Both the position numbers and the translations under genes were made by a program. The notes under the pieces are model-generated. The model did not search any database, was not told the origin of the DNA, and was given only the letters and a program-made list of their open reading frames with translations. Shown one piece after another: positions 44,489 to 53,071 of a stretch of 64,000 nt of DNA (position 1 is the stretch's first letter; every line of letters begins with the position of its first letter). This stretch comes from Sulfuriferula nivalis (lineage in GTDB: Bacteria > Pseudomonadota > Gammaproteobacteria > Burkholderiales > Sulfuriferulaceae). The stretch covers positions 3,162,001 to 3,226,000 of the forward strand of contig NZ_AP021881.1 of the NCBI RefSeq assembly GCF_009937995.1, written 5' to 3'.

Positions 44489-44755
44489 TTAGTTGCCGTA
44501 GTGATAGCGGCAGGCAATGATAACCAAATCACCTTCGTTTACGCAGTACACCAAGCGATTAGTTTCATCAATTCTGCGTGACCAGTAACCTGCCAAGTTC
44601 TCTTTTAATGGTTCTGGCTTACCTATGCCTTCAAACGGTTGCCGCATTGTTGCCTGAATAAGCTGATTGATGCGTTTAAGCGTCTTTTTGTCCTGACCTT
44701 GCCAATAAACATAATCATCCCAGGATGCCAGTGTCCAGGTCAGCCGACTAATCAT
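44489..44755 (-). CDS. yoeB: YoeB/Txe-family mRNA interferase toxin
   Basis: This 88-residue toxin of the RelE superfamily cuts mRNA at the ribosome. It has the YoeB pattern LTWTLASWDDYVYWQGQDKK, KRINQLIQATMRQPFEGIGK, PEPLKENLAGYWSRRIDETN and the catalytic C-terminal ACRYHYGN. It overlaps the yefM-like antitoxin gene by 8 bp. It is convergent with priA, 6 bp away. The pair stands between the core gene priA and the integron integrase. Confidence 0.9.
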   Translation of the reverse strand: MISRLTWTLASWDDYVYWQGQDKKTLKRINQLIQATMRQPFEGIGKPEPLKENLAGYWSRRIDETNRLVYCVNEGDLVIIACRYHYGN

Positions 44756-45002
44756 CTACCAGTTCTCGGGATACGGTTTTGCCTTGTTGATATTGTGCAA
44801 TTGAGTTTGCCAAATGCGCTGCATTAGCAGGGGATTTTAATAAATGCACGGTTTCCATTAAGCCATTAAAGGCATCTAACGACATAATCACCGCATCGGG
44901 CGCATCGCGTCGAGCAATGACGGTGTAATCAGCATCATCAACAACTTGATCGATCACCGCTTTTAAACTGCTACGAGCTTCAGAAAAATTCATGACACGC
45001 AT
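44748..45002 (-). CDS. yefM: YefM/Phd-family antitoxin
   Basis: This 84-residue protein is read from ATG 45002 (MRVMNFSEARSSLKAV), which has GGAG 6 bp upstream; the TTG at 45014 is not needed. The N-terminal half is the DNA-binding Phd/YefM fold (VVDDADYTVIARRDAPDAV), and the C-terminal half wraps the toxin. The operon would be autorepressed through its own promoter just upstream (45003-45085). Confidence 0.88.
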   Translation of the reverse strand: MRVMNFSEARSSLKAVIDQVVDDADYTVIARRDAPDAVIMSLDAFNGLMETVHLLKSPANAAHLANSIAQYQQGKTVSRELVDD

Positions 45003-45085
45003 GGCGCACTCCAATTTGCACTATATATTGTACAAGTTTGCAGTGCTTTTCGCACATTGTCAAGTTTGAAAATCTAGTCAAGCCT

Positions 45086-46081
45086 TTACATATCCAACGG
45101 ACTTTTTACCCCACGACCACCTTTATTTAACACATGGGTGTAAATCATCGTTGTGGATACATCCGAATGTCCGAGTAACTCCTGCACCGTGCGGATGTCA
45201 TAACCCGATTGCAATAAATGTGTGGCAAAAGAGTGCCGTAAAGTATGCGGCGTTGCTGGTTTGGTGAAACCCAAATCACGTACCGCTTGTTTAATAGCGC
45301 GTTGCAAACCTTTTTCATCAATATGATGTCGGCGCGTGATGTTAGAACGTGGGTCGGTTGATAAATTTTTAGATGGGAAAACATACTGCCAACCCCATTC
45401 ACGCCCCGCATGTGGGTATTTCTTGTCTAATGCAAATGGCAAATAAACCTCGCCATAACCCAGCGCTAAATCCTCATCATGCAATGCTTTTACTTTAGCC
45501 AAATGTAGTTTAAGCGGGGTGATTAACGATTCTGGCAACATCGTTATTCTGTCCTTAAAACCCTTACCCTCCCGCACAATAATTTCATGCCGCGTAAACT
45601 CAATATCTTTTACCCTTAAACGAACAGCCTCCATCAAGCGCATACCTGCACCATACAACAAACCCGCCATCAAGCCATGCGTACCCTTTAATTGCGCCAG
45701 CATCGCTTGTGTTTCGCTTACAGTTAAGACCACAGGCAAACGTTTTGGTGCTTTCGCCTGCGTCACGTTATCCAGCCATGGTAATTGGATTGCCAATACC
45801 TCACGATATAGAAATAGTAACGCGCTTTTAGCTTGATTCTGTGTTGAAGCAGCCACTTTGCCCGCTACTGCCAAATGCGTCAAAAATGCCTCCACCTCAG
45901 CAGTCCCCATCTCCTGTGGGTGCTGCTTGCCATGAAACAGAATATAGCGTTTAATCCAATCTAAATAAGTTTGTTCCGTGCGTATGCTGTAATGCTTAAC
46001 CCGCAATTTATCGCGTACACGGTCAAGTAATTTAGGAGGTGGTGCAGTGGGGTTATCTACAGAAAAATTGGGGCGTGTCAT
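45086..46081 (-). CDS. intI: Integron integrase IntI
   Basis: This tyrosine recombinase of 331 residues starts at ATG 46081, with AGGA 8 bp upstream. It has catalytic Arg ([16 protein letters not shown]), [21 protein letters not shown] and the Tyr of [11 protein letters not shown]. The IntI-only insert before box II is present ([43 protein letters not shown]), which separates it from XerC/D and phage integrases. It would insert and shuffle gene cassettes by attI x attC recombination. The cassettes lie on its 5' side, as usual. Confidence 0.95.
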   Translation of the reverse strand: MTRPNFSVDNPTAPPPKLLDRVRDKLRVKHYSIRTEQTYLDWIKRYILFHGKQHPQEMGTAEVEAFLTHLAVAGKVAASTQNQAKSALLFLYREVLAIQLPWLDNVTQAKAPKRLPVVLTVSETQAMLAQLKGTHGLMAGLLYGAGMRLMEAVRLRVKDIEFTRHEIIVREGKGFKDRITMLPESLITPLKLHLAKVKALHDEDLALGYGEVYLPFALDKKYPHAGREWGWQYVFPSKNLSTDPRSNITRRHHIDEKGLQRAIKQAVRDLGFTKPATPHTLRHSFATHLLQSGYDIRTVQELLGHSDVSTTMIYTHVLNKGGRGVKSPLDM

Positions 46082-46119
46082 AATTTTATCCTCAATGAAT
46101 ACAACGTACTGCATCACGA

Positions 46120-46186
46120 AAACCAGAATATACACCTTGAAGGTGCTTTTTATGGCATTTTTTAGGGTGTCTACTTTACGTTAAGC
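46120..46186. other. Probable attI core site
   Basis: GTTAAGC at 46180-46186 fits the R box consensus GTTRRRY. It lies about 100 bp from the integrase start, on the cassette side, as expected for attI. Cassette DNA would start at 46181. The outer limit and accessory boxes are not defined. Confidence 0.5.
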
Positions 46187-46478
46187 TCAGATAGCCATGC
46201 ATCACGCATGGTAGTAATAATTAAATAATAAAATTCATGCGCGGCACATGATGCTGGCAAGAAAATTGCTTTATTTACAACAAGTTATAAATATGATATT
46301 GAGTGAAGCGAGACGTAACGCTGTCGCATAACTGAATTCGTTGATGCGAACATCGTGAGACTCGCTTCACGCAACATGATGATATTTTCGGGTGTTTCTT
46401 TCGGTGGTGGTGCATAAGGGTATGTGTCAGAAATGAATCATCGTATACAAATAGCGAGAGGCCGTGCACGGCCATCTG
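46187..46478. other. First cassette without a clear gene, containing a compound hairpin
   Basis: About 290 bp lie between the attI core and the first attC. I see no convincing gene: a 66-codon minus frame at 46275-46475 lacks a ribosome site. A nested hairpin is present: GTGAAGCGAG (46303-46312) with CTCGCTTCAC (46361-46370), and inside it TCGCAT-AAC (46324-46332) with GTTGATGCGA (46340-46349), which leaves one unpaired base. A shorter stem, CCATGC/GCATGG, lies at 46195-46211. Confidence 0.5.
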
Positions 46479-46541
46479 CGCCTAACGAATAAGGTTAGAT
46501 TGTGATCGCGAAGCGAGCCACAATCTGAACCGTTTGTTGGA
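46479..46541 (+). other. attC site 1
   Basis: R'' is GCCTAAC (46479-46485) and R' is GTTGGAC (46535-46541). The arms GGTT-AGATTGTG (46492-46503) and CCACAATCT-G-AACC (46517-46530) pair, with one extrahelical G as in true attC hairpins. Length is 63 bp. CAAG (46541-46544) follows and borders an IS91-like element. Confidence 0.85.
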
Positions 46542-46794
46542 CAAGCCCGGCATGGCTGGGGCGGGTGTTGCTTGAGCGCTTATGGAAATATCTTTTTGAC
46601 TATGCTGGCATAACTGGACGCGTTACGCATCCCACCCGCCATTTCACGACCTTCACGTTGCCATTGCAGCAACTTATTCTATTCAACTCACCGTTTTTAG
46701 TCGGCTTTTCGGGCATGTTAACCCAATTTCAGCCTTCTTCAGGGCGAGCACGGCCATACCTGCCTAGTCTGGCAGGTGGGCGGTGTGGGCTGGT

Positions 46795-47910
46795 TTAGCG
46801 CATGGTCTCCCACCCTGTGTCATCTGCTCTGTGTTCCCGTTTTATAGATGGGGCTGATGTGGCTAGCGGTATCGCTTTGATACGTGTGCGCACTATCTTC
46901 ATCACCCCACCGCAACATTGGCAACGTATCGCTGGTCTGGGTTGCGCTGGCGGCGGATTGTTCCGTCGCCATAGGTGGGTCAGCTGTAGCTGGGTGAGTA
47001 GTTTGCTATTGGGATGCAGGTAGCCAAAGTTGCGGGCGCGGCGGTAGCCTTTGGGCAGAATGTGTTGCAGTATCAGTCGCAGGAAGGCTACACCACTCAA
47101 GGTACGGGTTTCCATTTGTTTGGTTTGGCTGTTCCGGTAACGGAAGGTGACCTGACCATGCCGGTCGGAGAGGATGTCTTTCTCCTGTATCACCCCCCGA
47201 TACAGATAGCGCCCAAGGTAGATCAGAGCGTGCTGTCCAGTGCCGACGGCTTTGCAATCCACCACCCAATCGGTCGGGTAATCGTTTGGCAGGGTGAGTC
47301 CTGCTTGTCTGATGCCTGCCAGTAATTTGGCACGAAATACTTTGGCCAGGGCTTTGTGGTTAAACAGGTAGTTGCCGTGTTTATGACGCATGCGTCGCTG
47401 TTTGGGGTTAAAGGCGACAGCGGGCATGACGAGATGCACATGGGGGTGATAGTCCAGTCGGCGGTTATGGGTATGCAGTACAGTCACCGCCCCTGCGCTG
47501 CCGCGCAGCTTGTTGTCGTTTTGGCTGAAGGTGTTGACTGTTTCCCACGCGCAGCGTGTGATCAAGTCATACATGACGCGCTGATGTTGCCAGGCCAGTG
47601 TGCGCAACTGGGCGGGCACGGTGAAGGTGAGCATGAAGTAGTTGGCGGGGATGGATTTGTGTAATTGCTGGTCTATCCAGCGCTGTGATTCGTGCGCCTG
47701 GCAATGCGGGCAATGCCGATGACCGCAGGAATGTGGCAGGTAGCTGGGTGTTTGACAATCATCACAGGCAAGTTGCATCCTCGGGCTCATCTGGCTACGG
47801 CAGGTTTGAAAGGCGGTTAAGGCAGCTTGCTGGCTGGGCAATAGGTGATGACCGTGTTGTGCAAGCAGTTTAGCTGCGTAGGTTGCTACGATGTGCGCCA
47901 GTCTGATCAT
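46795..47910 (-). CDS. IS91-family HUH transposase, copy 1
   Basis: This rolling-circle transposase of 371 residues starts at ATG 47910 ([16 protein letters not shown]), overlapping the recombinase stop by ATGA. The N-terminal zinc-binding domain is [20 protein letters not shown] with the following CQAH. The HUH motif is [14 protein letters not shown], and the Tyr region is [11 protein letters not shown]. The C-terminus ([13 protein letters not shown]) carries another CxxC pair and differs from that of copy 2 in its last 20 residues. Confidence 0.9.
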   Translation of the reverse strand: MIRLAHIVATYAAKLLAQHGHHLLPSQQAALTAFQTCRSQMSPRMQLACDDCQTPSYLPHSCGHRHCPHCQAHESQRWIDQQLHKSIPANYFMLTFTVPAQLRTLAWQHQRVMYDLITRCAWETVNTFSQNDNKLRGSAGAVTVLHTHNRRLDYHPHVHLVMPAVAFNPKQRRMRHKHGNYLFNHKALAKVFRAKLLAGIRQAGLTLPNDYPTDWVVDCKAVGTGQHALIYLGRYLYRGVIQEKDILSDRHGQVTFRYRNSQTKQMETRTLSGVAFLRLILQHILPKGYRRARNFGYLHPNSKLLTQLQLTHLWRRNNPPPAQPRPAIRCQCCGGVMKIVRTRIKAIPLATSAPSIKREHRADDTGWETMR

Positions 47911-48820
47911 TTGACTTTGCCCCAATGAATGTGGAATTTCTCCATTAATTGATTAAGGCGAGTGTGTGCGCTCTGATGGCGTTGTTCGGTGAGGTGGGTG
48001 TAGCGGATGGTGGTGAGGATGGACTGGTGTCCGAGTATCTGCTGAATTTCGAGTAAATCGATGCCAGCTTCTATCAGGTGGGTGGCATAGCTGTGGCGCA
48101 GGCTGTGTGGTGTAATTCTTTTTTTAAGCCACAGTCACGGGTCACTTGACCCAAGGTGGTCTGGATACCACCACGATCCAGCGGGGTGCGTGCCAAGTGC
48201 GATTTGGCAAGACCGCCGTGTCGATTAGGAAAGAGCAAGCTTGGGTTGCGATGGGTGAGCCAGAAACGGCGCAATACCTGCAAGGTGTTCTCTGATAACG
48301 GCACCAATCGATCACGGTTGCCTTTGGCGTTGCGTACTTGCACCCGCATCCGATCCGCATCGATATCCCCTACCTGCAAGCGTAAGCCTTCGCCTAATCG
48401 TAAGCCCAGGCTGTAGAGGGTGAAGAAGAATACGCGGTAGCTCAATACGCGGGTGGCCATGAAGATTTGTTGTGCCTGGGCGACGGTAATGATGTCGGGC
48501 AGGCTATATGACTTGGGTGGTTTAACCAGATCCGCACCTGGCCAGGGTTGGCTGAGTACATGGGCATAATAGAACTTCAGTCCATACAGATCATGTTTGA
48601 GCGTACTCCATGAATGGGTATCCAGGATGCGAACAAAATAGTCGGTTAATTGTGGCTTGGTGAGCGCGTCTATCTGGTCATTAAAATACACCGCTGCGCG
48701 CCGTACGCCGTGTGAATACAAGGCGATGGTTTTAGGCTGCATGCCTCTGAGCTTGAGGCAATTCAGCAGTCGCTGGTGATTGTGCTCGAAGTGCGCGGGG
48801 ATGGGTGTGGGGGCTGTCAA
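47907..48820 (-). CDS. Tyrosine recombinase of IS91-like copy 1, -1 frameshift needed
   Basis: The zero-frame product (48820-48074, 248 residues, TTG start after AGGAGACGACA) holds the core-binding domain and the first catalytic Arg ([15 protein letters not shown]), but ends in CATAMPPT. At an A7 run on the coding strand (TTAAAAAAAG, 48119-48125), a -1 shift enters a frame encoding [39 protein letters not shown] and more, ending at 47907. This supplies HxxR, His and the nucleophile Tyr, giving about 305 residues. The shifted stop overlaps the transposase start. Either programmed slippage or a shared mutation. Confidence 0.75.
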
Positions 48821-48925
48821 TGTCGTCTCCTCGTGGTACAGTAATCAAAATTCCATTGCTGGGGGAGACGAAATTATGCTGCGTAATTTGATGGTTCGGG
48901 AATATTTCTCCGCGATAGCGGCTTC

Positions 48926-49012
48926 GTTCAACGTCTCGTTCGAGCGAACACCGTTCGCTTCGCTCTCGGCTTACGCCCCTTCGGGGTGTCGCTCAACTCA
49001 AACACGTTAGGC
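48926..49012 (+). other. attC site 2, R'' fused to the end of IS copy 1
   Basis: R'' is GTTCAAC (48926-48932) and R' is GTTAGGC (49006-49012), 87 bp. Left arm GAGCGAACACC (48943-48953) pairs with GGTGTCGCTC (48985-48994), leaving one extrahelical A. An inner GCCCC/GGGGT stem-loop is present. R'' departs from the expected GCCTAAC in its first half, as if the IS end had replaced it. Confidence 0.75.
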
Positions 49013-49021
49013 CTTACAAGC

Positions 49022-49249
49022 ATGTCATTACTTTGGTTGCTACCTATCGAAAAAATCCCCGCCAAAATTGGTGGCCCCGCACTGATTGTTGTTGGCGCTT
49101 TGGGTCTTCTTTCCGAGCCTGAGTGGGGTGGCTTCGTAATTACAATTGGTATGGGAGTTTGCGCATATGCAGTAATCAAGAGTCGTATCACGATACCTAA
49201 AGTGCAAAACAGCTCTTCGGCACAAATAGAAGATGATGAAAAAAAGTAA
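49022..49249 (+). CDS. Cassette gene: small membrane protein
   Basis: This 75-residue protein starts at ATG 49022 (MSLLWLLPIEKIPAKIGG), 10 bp after the attC R' box; a longer reading would run through the attC. It has two hydrophobic segments (PALIVVGALGLL and GFVITIGMGVCAYAVIK) and an acidic, Ser-rich tail (SSSAQIEDDEKK). No known family is recognised. Cassette genes usually lack their own promoter, so expression would depend on upstream transcription. Confidence 0.7.
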   Translation: MSLLWLLPIEKIPAKIGGPALIVVGALGLLSEPEWGGFVITIGMGVCAYAVIKSRITIPKVQNSSSAQIEDDEKK

Positions 49250-49272
49250 ATGTCTTCGTAATGAAGCATCCA

Positions 49273-49336
49273 GCCTAACACCACATTTGAGCGAGACAGG
49301 CCAGAAGCGGCCTGCCCCTCAATTTGAACGTTGGGC
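49273..49336 (+). other. attC site 3
   Basis: R'' GCCTAAC (49273-49279) and R' GTTGGGC (49330-49336), 64 bp. TTTGAG on the left and CTCAATTTG on the right form an imperfect stem, with an inner CAGGCC-GGCCTG hairpin. It ends the cassette that holds the small membrane protein. Confidence 0.85.
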
Positions 49337-49339
49337 ATC

Positions 49340-49993
49340 ATGAATATCATCACATCCACTGTTTTCTTTGTTGCCAGCCTGGCATTCGCGCTTCAACCCG
49401 CGCTGGCGGCATCCTGTTCACAGCCCCTTGCCCCATTCGCCAAGCGGATGCAACTGAGTGGGTCGACTCCTCCACGGGACGATTGCGTATGCGACAAGTC
49501 ACTACGCAACCTTGAGGCGACCTTGCCGAAACAGATGAAGCTCGTCGCTGCTTGCGGTCTACTCTGGAACGATGGAAGAAAAGTTAATCTTTCCATGCAA
49601 AAGGCATCGCTAGATAGAAGCACGGACTACTACATCTGGCATGGGGATATATTTATAACTGGCACTGCAAAGCTTTCTGGGCCGTTAACCTTTGAGGTCG
49701 GAGAAACAGAACATGCGTGGCTCTCTCCGGTACCACCCCTTATTGATAAAGGCTATGAAGTACCGCTTGCTAATGGCCTCCGTAGTCTCTACTTCGATGA
49801 TAAAAACATATTTGAGCAGTTCTATGCATTCTTATCTAACAGTAAATCCAACAGTAGCTGTATCACTGCCAACGCCACTATTGAGATTGACGGCATACAC
49901 CTAACGATCTCCGAAGGAGACGATAAAGGCGCTTTCCCGGTCAAGTTCAAGGTCGTAAGCATAGAGGGCTTCAAACCGTGTCCAAAAAGGTGA
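49340..49993 (+). CDS. Cassette gene: exported protein of unknown function
   Basis: This 217-residue protein starts at ATG 49340 (MNIITSTVFFVASLAFALQP), 3 bp after the attC R' box; the earlier TTG is inside attC. The signal peptide is cleaved after about ALAASCS. The mature part has several cysteines (CDCVCDKS-type spacing: DDCVCDK, then AACG, SSCI and KPCPKR), suggesting disulfides and periplasmic location. No family is recognised. The stop is 1 bp before the next attC. Confidence 0.72.
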   Translation: MNIITSTVFFVASLAFALQPALAASCSQPLAPFAKRMQLSGSTPPRDDCVCDKSLRNLEATLPKQMKLVAACGLLWNDGRKVNLSMQKASLDRSTDYYIWHGDIFITGTAKLSGPLTFEVGETEHAWLSPVPPLIDKGYEVPLANGLRSLYFDDKNIFEQFYAFLSNSKSNSSCITANATIEIDGIHLTISEGDDKGAFPVKFKVVSIEGFKPCPKR

Positions 49994-49994
49994 T

Positions 49995-50057
49995 GCCCAA
50001 CGAGTAAGGTTAGATTGTGATCGCGAAGCGAGCCACAATCTGAACCGTTTGTTGGAC
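49995..50057 (+). other. attC site 4
   Basis: R'' GCCCAAC (49995-50001) and R' GTTGGAC (50051-50057), 63 bp. It matches attC site 1 except for two bases (the R'' T/C and GAA/GAG just after). CAAG (50057-50060) follows and borders the second IS copy. Confidence 0.88.
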
Positions 50058-50310
50058 AAGCCCGGCATGGTTGGGGCGGGTGTTGCTTGAGCGCTTATGG
50101 AAATATCTTTTTGACTGTGCTGGCATAACTGGACGCGTTACGCATCCCACCCGCCATTTCACGACCTTCACGTTGCCATTGCAGCAACTTTGTTCTACTC
50201 AACTCACCGTTTTTAGTTGGCTTTTCGCCCATTCTGACCCAGTTTCAGCCTTTTTCAGGGCGAGTGCGGCCATACCTGCCAACTCTGGCAGGTGGACGAT
50301 GTGGGCTGGT

Positions 50311-51420
50311 TTAGCGCATGATCTCCCACCCCGCGCCATCTGGTCTGTGTTCTGACATAGATGGGTTGGCGGCTAGCGGTGTCGCTTTGATACGGGTACG
50401 TACTATCTTCATCACGCCTCCACAACATGGGCAACGTATCGCGGGTCTGGGTTGCGCGGGTGGCGGATTGTTCCGTCGCCGCAGGTGGGTCAACTGTAGT
50501 TGTGTGAGCAGTTTGCTGTTGGGATGCAGATAGCCAAAGTTGCGGGCGCGGCGGTAGCCTTTGGGTAAGATGTGTTGCAGTATCAGTCGCAGGAAGGCTA
50601 CACCACTCAAGGTACGGGTTTCCATTTGTTTGGTTTGGCTGTTCCGGTAACGGAAGGTGACCTGACCATGCCGGTCGGAGAGGATGTCTTTCTCCTGTAT
50701 CACCCCCCGATACAGATAGCGCCCAAGGTAGATCAGAGCGTGCTGTCCAGTGCCGACGGCTTTGCAATCCACCACCCAATCGGTCGGGTAATCGTTTGGC
50801 AGGGTGAGTCCTGCTTGTCTGATGCCTGCCAGTAATTTGGCACGAAATACTTTGGCCAGGGCTTTGTGGTTAAACAGGTAGTTGCCGTGTTTATGACGCA
50901 TGCGTCGCTGTTTGGGGTTAAAGGCGACAGCGGGCATGACGAGATGCACATGGGGGTGATAGTCCAGTCGGCGGTTATGGGTATGCAGTACAGTCACCGC
51001 CCCTGCGCTGCCGCGCAGCTTGTTGTCGTTTTGGCTGAAGGTGTTGACTGTTTCCCACGCGCAGCGTGTGATCAAGTCATACATGACGCGCTGATGTTGC
51101 CAGGCCAGTGTGCGCAACTGGGCGGGCACGGTGAAGGTGAGCATGAAGTAGTTGGCGGGGATGGATTTGTGTAATTGCTGGTCTATCCAGCGCTGTGATT
51201 CGTGCGCCTGGCAATGCGGGCAATGCCGATGACCGCAGGAATGTGGCAGGTAGCTGGGTGTTTGACAATCATCACAGGCAAGTTGCATCCTCGGGCTCAT
51301 CTGGCTACGGCAGGTTTGAAAGGCGGTTAAGGCAGCTTGCTGGCTGGGCAATAGGTGATGACCGTGTTGTGCAAGCAGTTTAGCTGCGTAGGTTGCTACG
51401 ATGTGCGCCAGTCTGATCAT
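50311..51420 (-). CDS. IS91-family HUH transposase, copy 2
   Basis: This 369-residue protein is identical to copy 1 through most of its length, including zinc fingers and HUH motif ([14 protein letters not shown]). Differences are confined to the C-terminal part: LRRRNN for LWRRNN, IRCPCC for IRCQCC, and a different tail ([18 protein letters not shown]). The ATG at 51420 overlaps the shifted stop of the recombinase gene, as in copy 1. Both transposases look intact. Confidence 0.9.
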   Translation of the reverse strand: MIRLAHIVATYAAKLLAQHGHHLLPSQQAALTAFQTCRSQMSPRMQLACDDCQTPSYLPHSCGHRHCPHCQAHESQRWIDQQLHKSIPANYFMLTFTVPAQLRTLAWQHQRVMYDLITRCAWETVNTFSQNDNKLRGSAGAVTVLHTHNRRLDYHPHVHLVMPAVAFNPKQRRMRHKHGNYLFNHKALAKVFRAKLLAGIRQAGLTLPNDYPTDWVVDCKAVGTGQHALIYLGRYLYRGVIQEKDILSDRHGQVTFRYRNSQTKQMETRTLSGVAFLRLILQHILPKGYRRARNFGYLHPNSKLLTQLQLTHLRRRNNPPPAQPRPAIRCPCCGGVMKIVRTRIKATPLAANPSMSEHRPDGAGWEIMR

Positions 51421-52330
51421 TTGACTTTGCCCCAATGAATGTGGAATTTCTCCATTAATTGATTAAGGCGAGTGTGTGCGCTCTGATGGCGTTGTTCGGT
51501 GAGGTGGGTGTAGCGGATGGTGGTGAGGATGGACTGGTGTCCGAGTATCTGCTGAATTTCGAGTAAATCGATGCCAGCTTCTATCAGGTGGGTGGCATAG
51601 CTGTGGCGCAGGCTGTGTGGTGTAATTCTTTTTTTAAGCCACAGTCACGGGTCACTTGACCCAAGGTGGTCTGGATACCACCACGATCCAGCGGGGTGCG
51701 TGCCAAGTGCGATTTGGCAAGACCGCCGTGTCGATTAGGAAAGAGCAAGCTTGGGTTGCGATGGGTGAGCCAGAAACGGCGCAATACCTGCAAGGTGTTC
51801 TCTGATAACGGCACCAATCGATCACGGTTGCCTTTGGCGTTGCGTACTTGCACCCGCATCCGATCCGCATCGATATCCCCTACCTGCAAGCGTAAGCCTT
51901 CGCCTAATCGTAAGCCCAGGCTGTAGAGGGTGAAGAAGAATACGCGGTAGCTCAATACGCGGGTGGCCATGAAGATTTGTTGTGCCTGGGCGACGGTAAT
52001 GATGTCGGGCAGGCTATATGACTTGGGTGGTTTAACCAGATCCGCACCTGGCCAGGGTTGGCTGAGTACATGGGCATAATAGAACTTCAGTCCATACAGA
52101 TCATGTTTGAGCGTACTCCATGAATGGGTATCCAGGATGCGAACAAAATAGTCGGTTAATTGTGGCTTGGTGAGCGCGTCTATCTGGTCATTAAAATACA
52201 CCGCTGCGCGCCGTACGCCGTGTGAATACAAGGCGATGGTTTTAGGCTGCATGCCTCTGAGCTTGAGGCAATTCAGCAGTCGCTGGTGATTGTGCTCGAA
52301 GTGCGCGGGGATGGGTGTGGGGGCTGTCAA
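51417..52330 (-). CDS. Tyrosine recombinase of IS91-like copy 2, -1 frameshift needed
   Basis: Same structure as copy 1: zero frame 52330-51584 (248 residues), then an A7 slip site (51629-51635), then a -1 frame with [15 protein letters not shown] and [11 protein letters not shown] ending at 51417. The sequence is identical to copy 1 through the shift region. A conserved shift in two copies supports either a working slip site or a very recent copy of a mutant. Confidence 0.75.
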
Positions 52331-52435
52331 TGTCGTCTCCTCGTGGTACAGTAATCAAAATTCCATTGCTGGGGGAGACGAAATTATGCTGCGTAATTTG
52401 ATGGTTCGGGAATATTTCTCCGCGATAGCGGCTTC

Positions 52436-52506
52436 GTTCAACCCTACGGTCAAGTTCGCTGCGCTGGGACTGCGTTAAAGTGCAGCCCCCTACTTTTACG
52501 TTAGAC
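52436..52506 (+). other. attC site 5, R'' fused to the end of IS copy 2
   Basis: R'' GTTCAAC (52436-52442) and R' GTTAGAC (52500-52506), 71 bp. The inner region has GCTGC-GC/GTGCAGC pairing but a poorer long stem than the other sites. R'' again begins where the IS ends. Confidence 0.55.
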
Positions 52507-52535
52507 AACACTAGAAATAGGGAGAATTATAGAAA

Positions 52536-52868
52536 ATGGCAGTCCAATTTTTACCAATCATAAAGGCGATAGCCCCTTATTTAGCTCAAGTAGCAACAGC
52601 TGCAATCCCGGCTTTTACATTCAAGCCTGCGGCTGCAAAGTCAGATCCAGTTGTGGAAAGGCAGATAGAGGAGCTTCAGGCGGCCGCAACACAAAATGCG
52701 CAATCTATTCATGTTCTCGCTGAGAAAATTCAGCAAGCCATGCAAGACATCGAAAATGCTGTAGAAGAAGCCAAGAAACAGGTTGCTGCCTATAAAATAA
52801 TCTTATTAGTTTCTCTCGGATTGTCCGCCGTTTCTTTGTCTATTTGTGTGTATCTTTTGGTGCGCTGA
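52536..52868 (+). CDS. Cassette gene: coiled-coil membrane protein
   Basis: This 110-residue protein starts 30 bp after the attC R' box, with GGGAG upstream. It has an N-terminal hydrophobic stretch (FLPIIKAIAPYLAQVATAA), a central Glu/Gln/Ala-rich coiled coil (VERQIEELQAAATQNAQSI, IQQAMQDIENAVEEAKKQ) and a C-terminal membrane helix (IILLVSLGLSAVSLSICVYL). Function unknown. It could form an oligomeric membrane complex. Confidence 0.68.
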   Translation: MAVQFLPIIKAIAPYLAQVATAAIPAFTFKPAAAKSDPVVERQIEELQAAATQNAQSIHVLAEKIQQAMQDIENAVEEAKKQVAAYKIILLVSLGLSAVSLSICVYLLVR

Positions 52869-53020
52869 TGTTTAATCTTCCCATCAAGCAGGACGTGCTA
52901 CTTCTAAGGAAGCCCTTCAGTTGAGATAATCACCTATCAGTGATGACGACGGAGCCCTTGTGGTCTTGACAGTGCGGACTGACCCTAAGCTTCTGAGGGG
53001 CGCTACGCTGACAAGTCGGC

Positions 53021-53045
53021 TACGCAACCCTTTGCACGTTAAGGC
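53021..53045 (+). other. Degenerate attC R' half-site
   Basis: GCACGTTAAGGC ends at 53045 and looks like an attC R' box (GTTAGGC) with an extra A. I find no R'' box in the 170 bp before it. Possibly the decayed end of the previous cassette, marking the edge of the integron. Confidence 0.3.
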
Positions 53046-53071
53046 ATTTACACCCCAAATCAGGAGTAAGC

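Larger units (their letters stand above)
46545..48925 (-). mobile_element. IS91-like element, copy 1
   Basis: About 2.38 kb, carrying a HUH transposase gene and, upstream, a tyrosine recombinase gene. The presumed oriIS end (low coordinate) abuts CAAG, the tetranucleotide next to which IS91 elements insert. A GGCGGGTG/CACCCGCC inverted repeat (46560-46567, 46633-46640) lies near this end, and an ACCTGCC/GGCAGGT hairpin (46758-46777) follows the transposase gene. The other end meets GTTCAAC, the R'' box of the next attC. No terminal repeats typical of DDE elements are seen. Confidence 0.82.
50061..52435 (-). mobile_element. IS91-like element, copy 2
   Basis: About 2.375 kb, same orientation as copy 1. 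From about 50572 to 52435 I see no difference from copy 1, while the first 510 bp (oriIS side and end of the transposase gene) differ at many positions, including a 6 bp length difference. Flanks are again CAAG from an attC R' region and GTTCAAC of the next attC. Confidence 0.82.

Noticed and set aside
46109-46126. CTG...CAG near the intI start as a LexA box
   Set aside because: Spacing is 12 bases, while LexA needs 10 (CTG-N10-CAG), and the flanking T and A are missing.
46275-46475. 66-codon minus frame in the first cassette
   Set aside because: No ribosome site, covers the hairpin and runs toward attC; composition is not protein-like.
48156-48416. Plus-strand frame inside the IS recombinase gene, repeated at 51666-51926
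   Set aside because: Antisense shadow of the recombinase gene, present in both copies only because the IS is duplicated.
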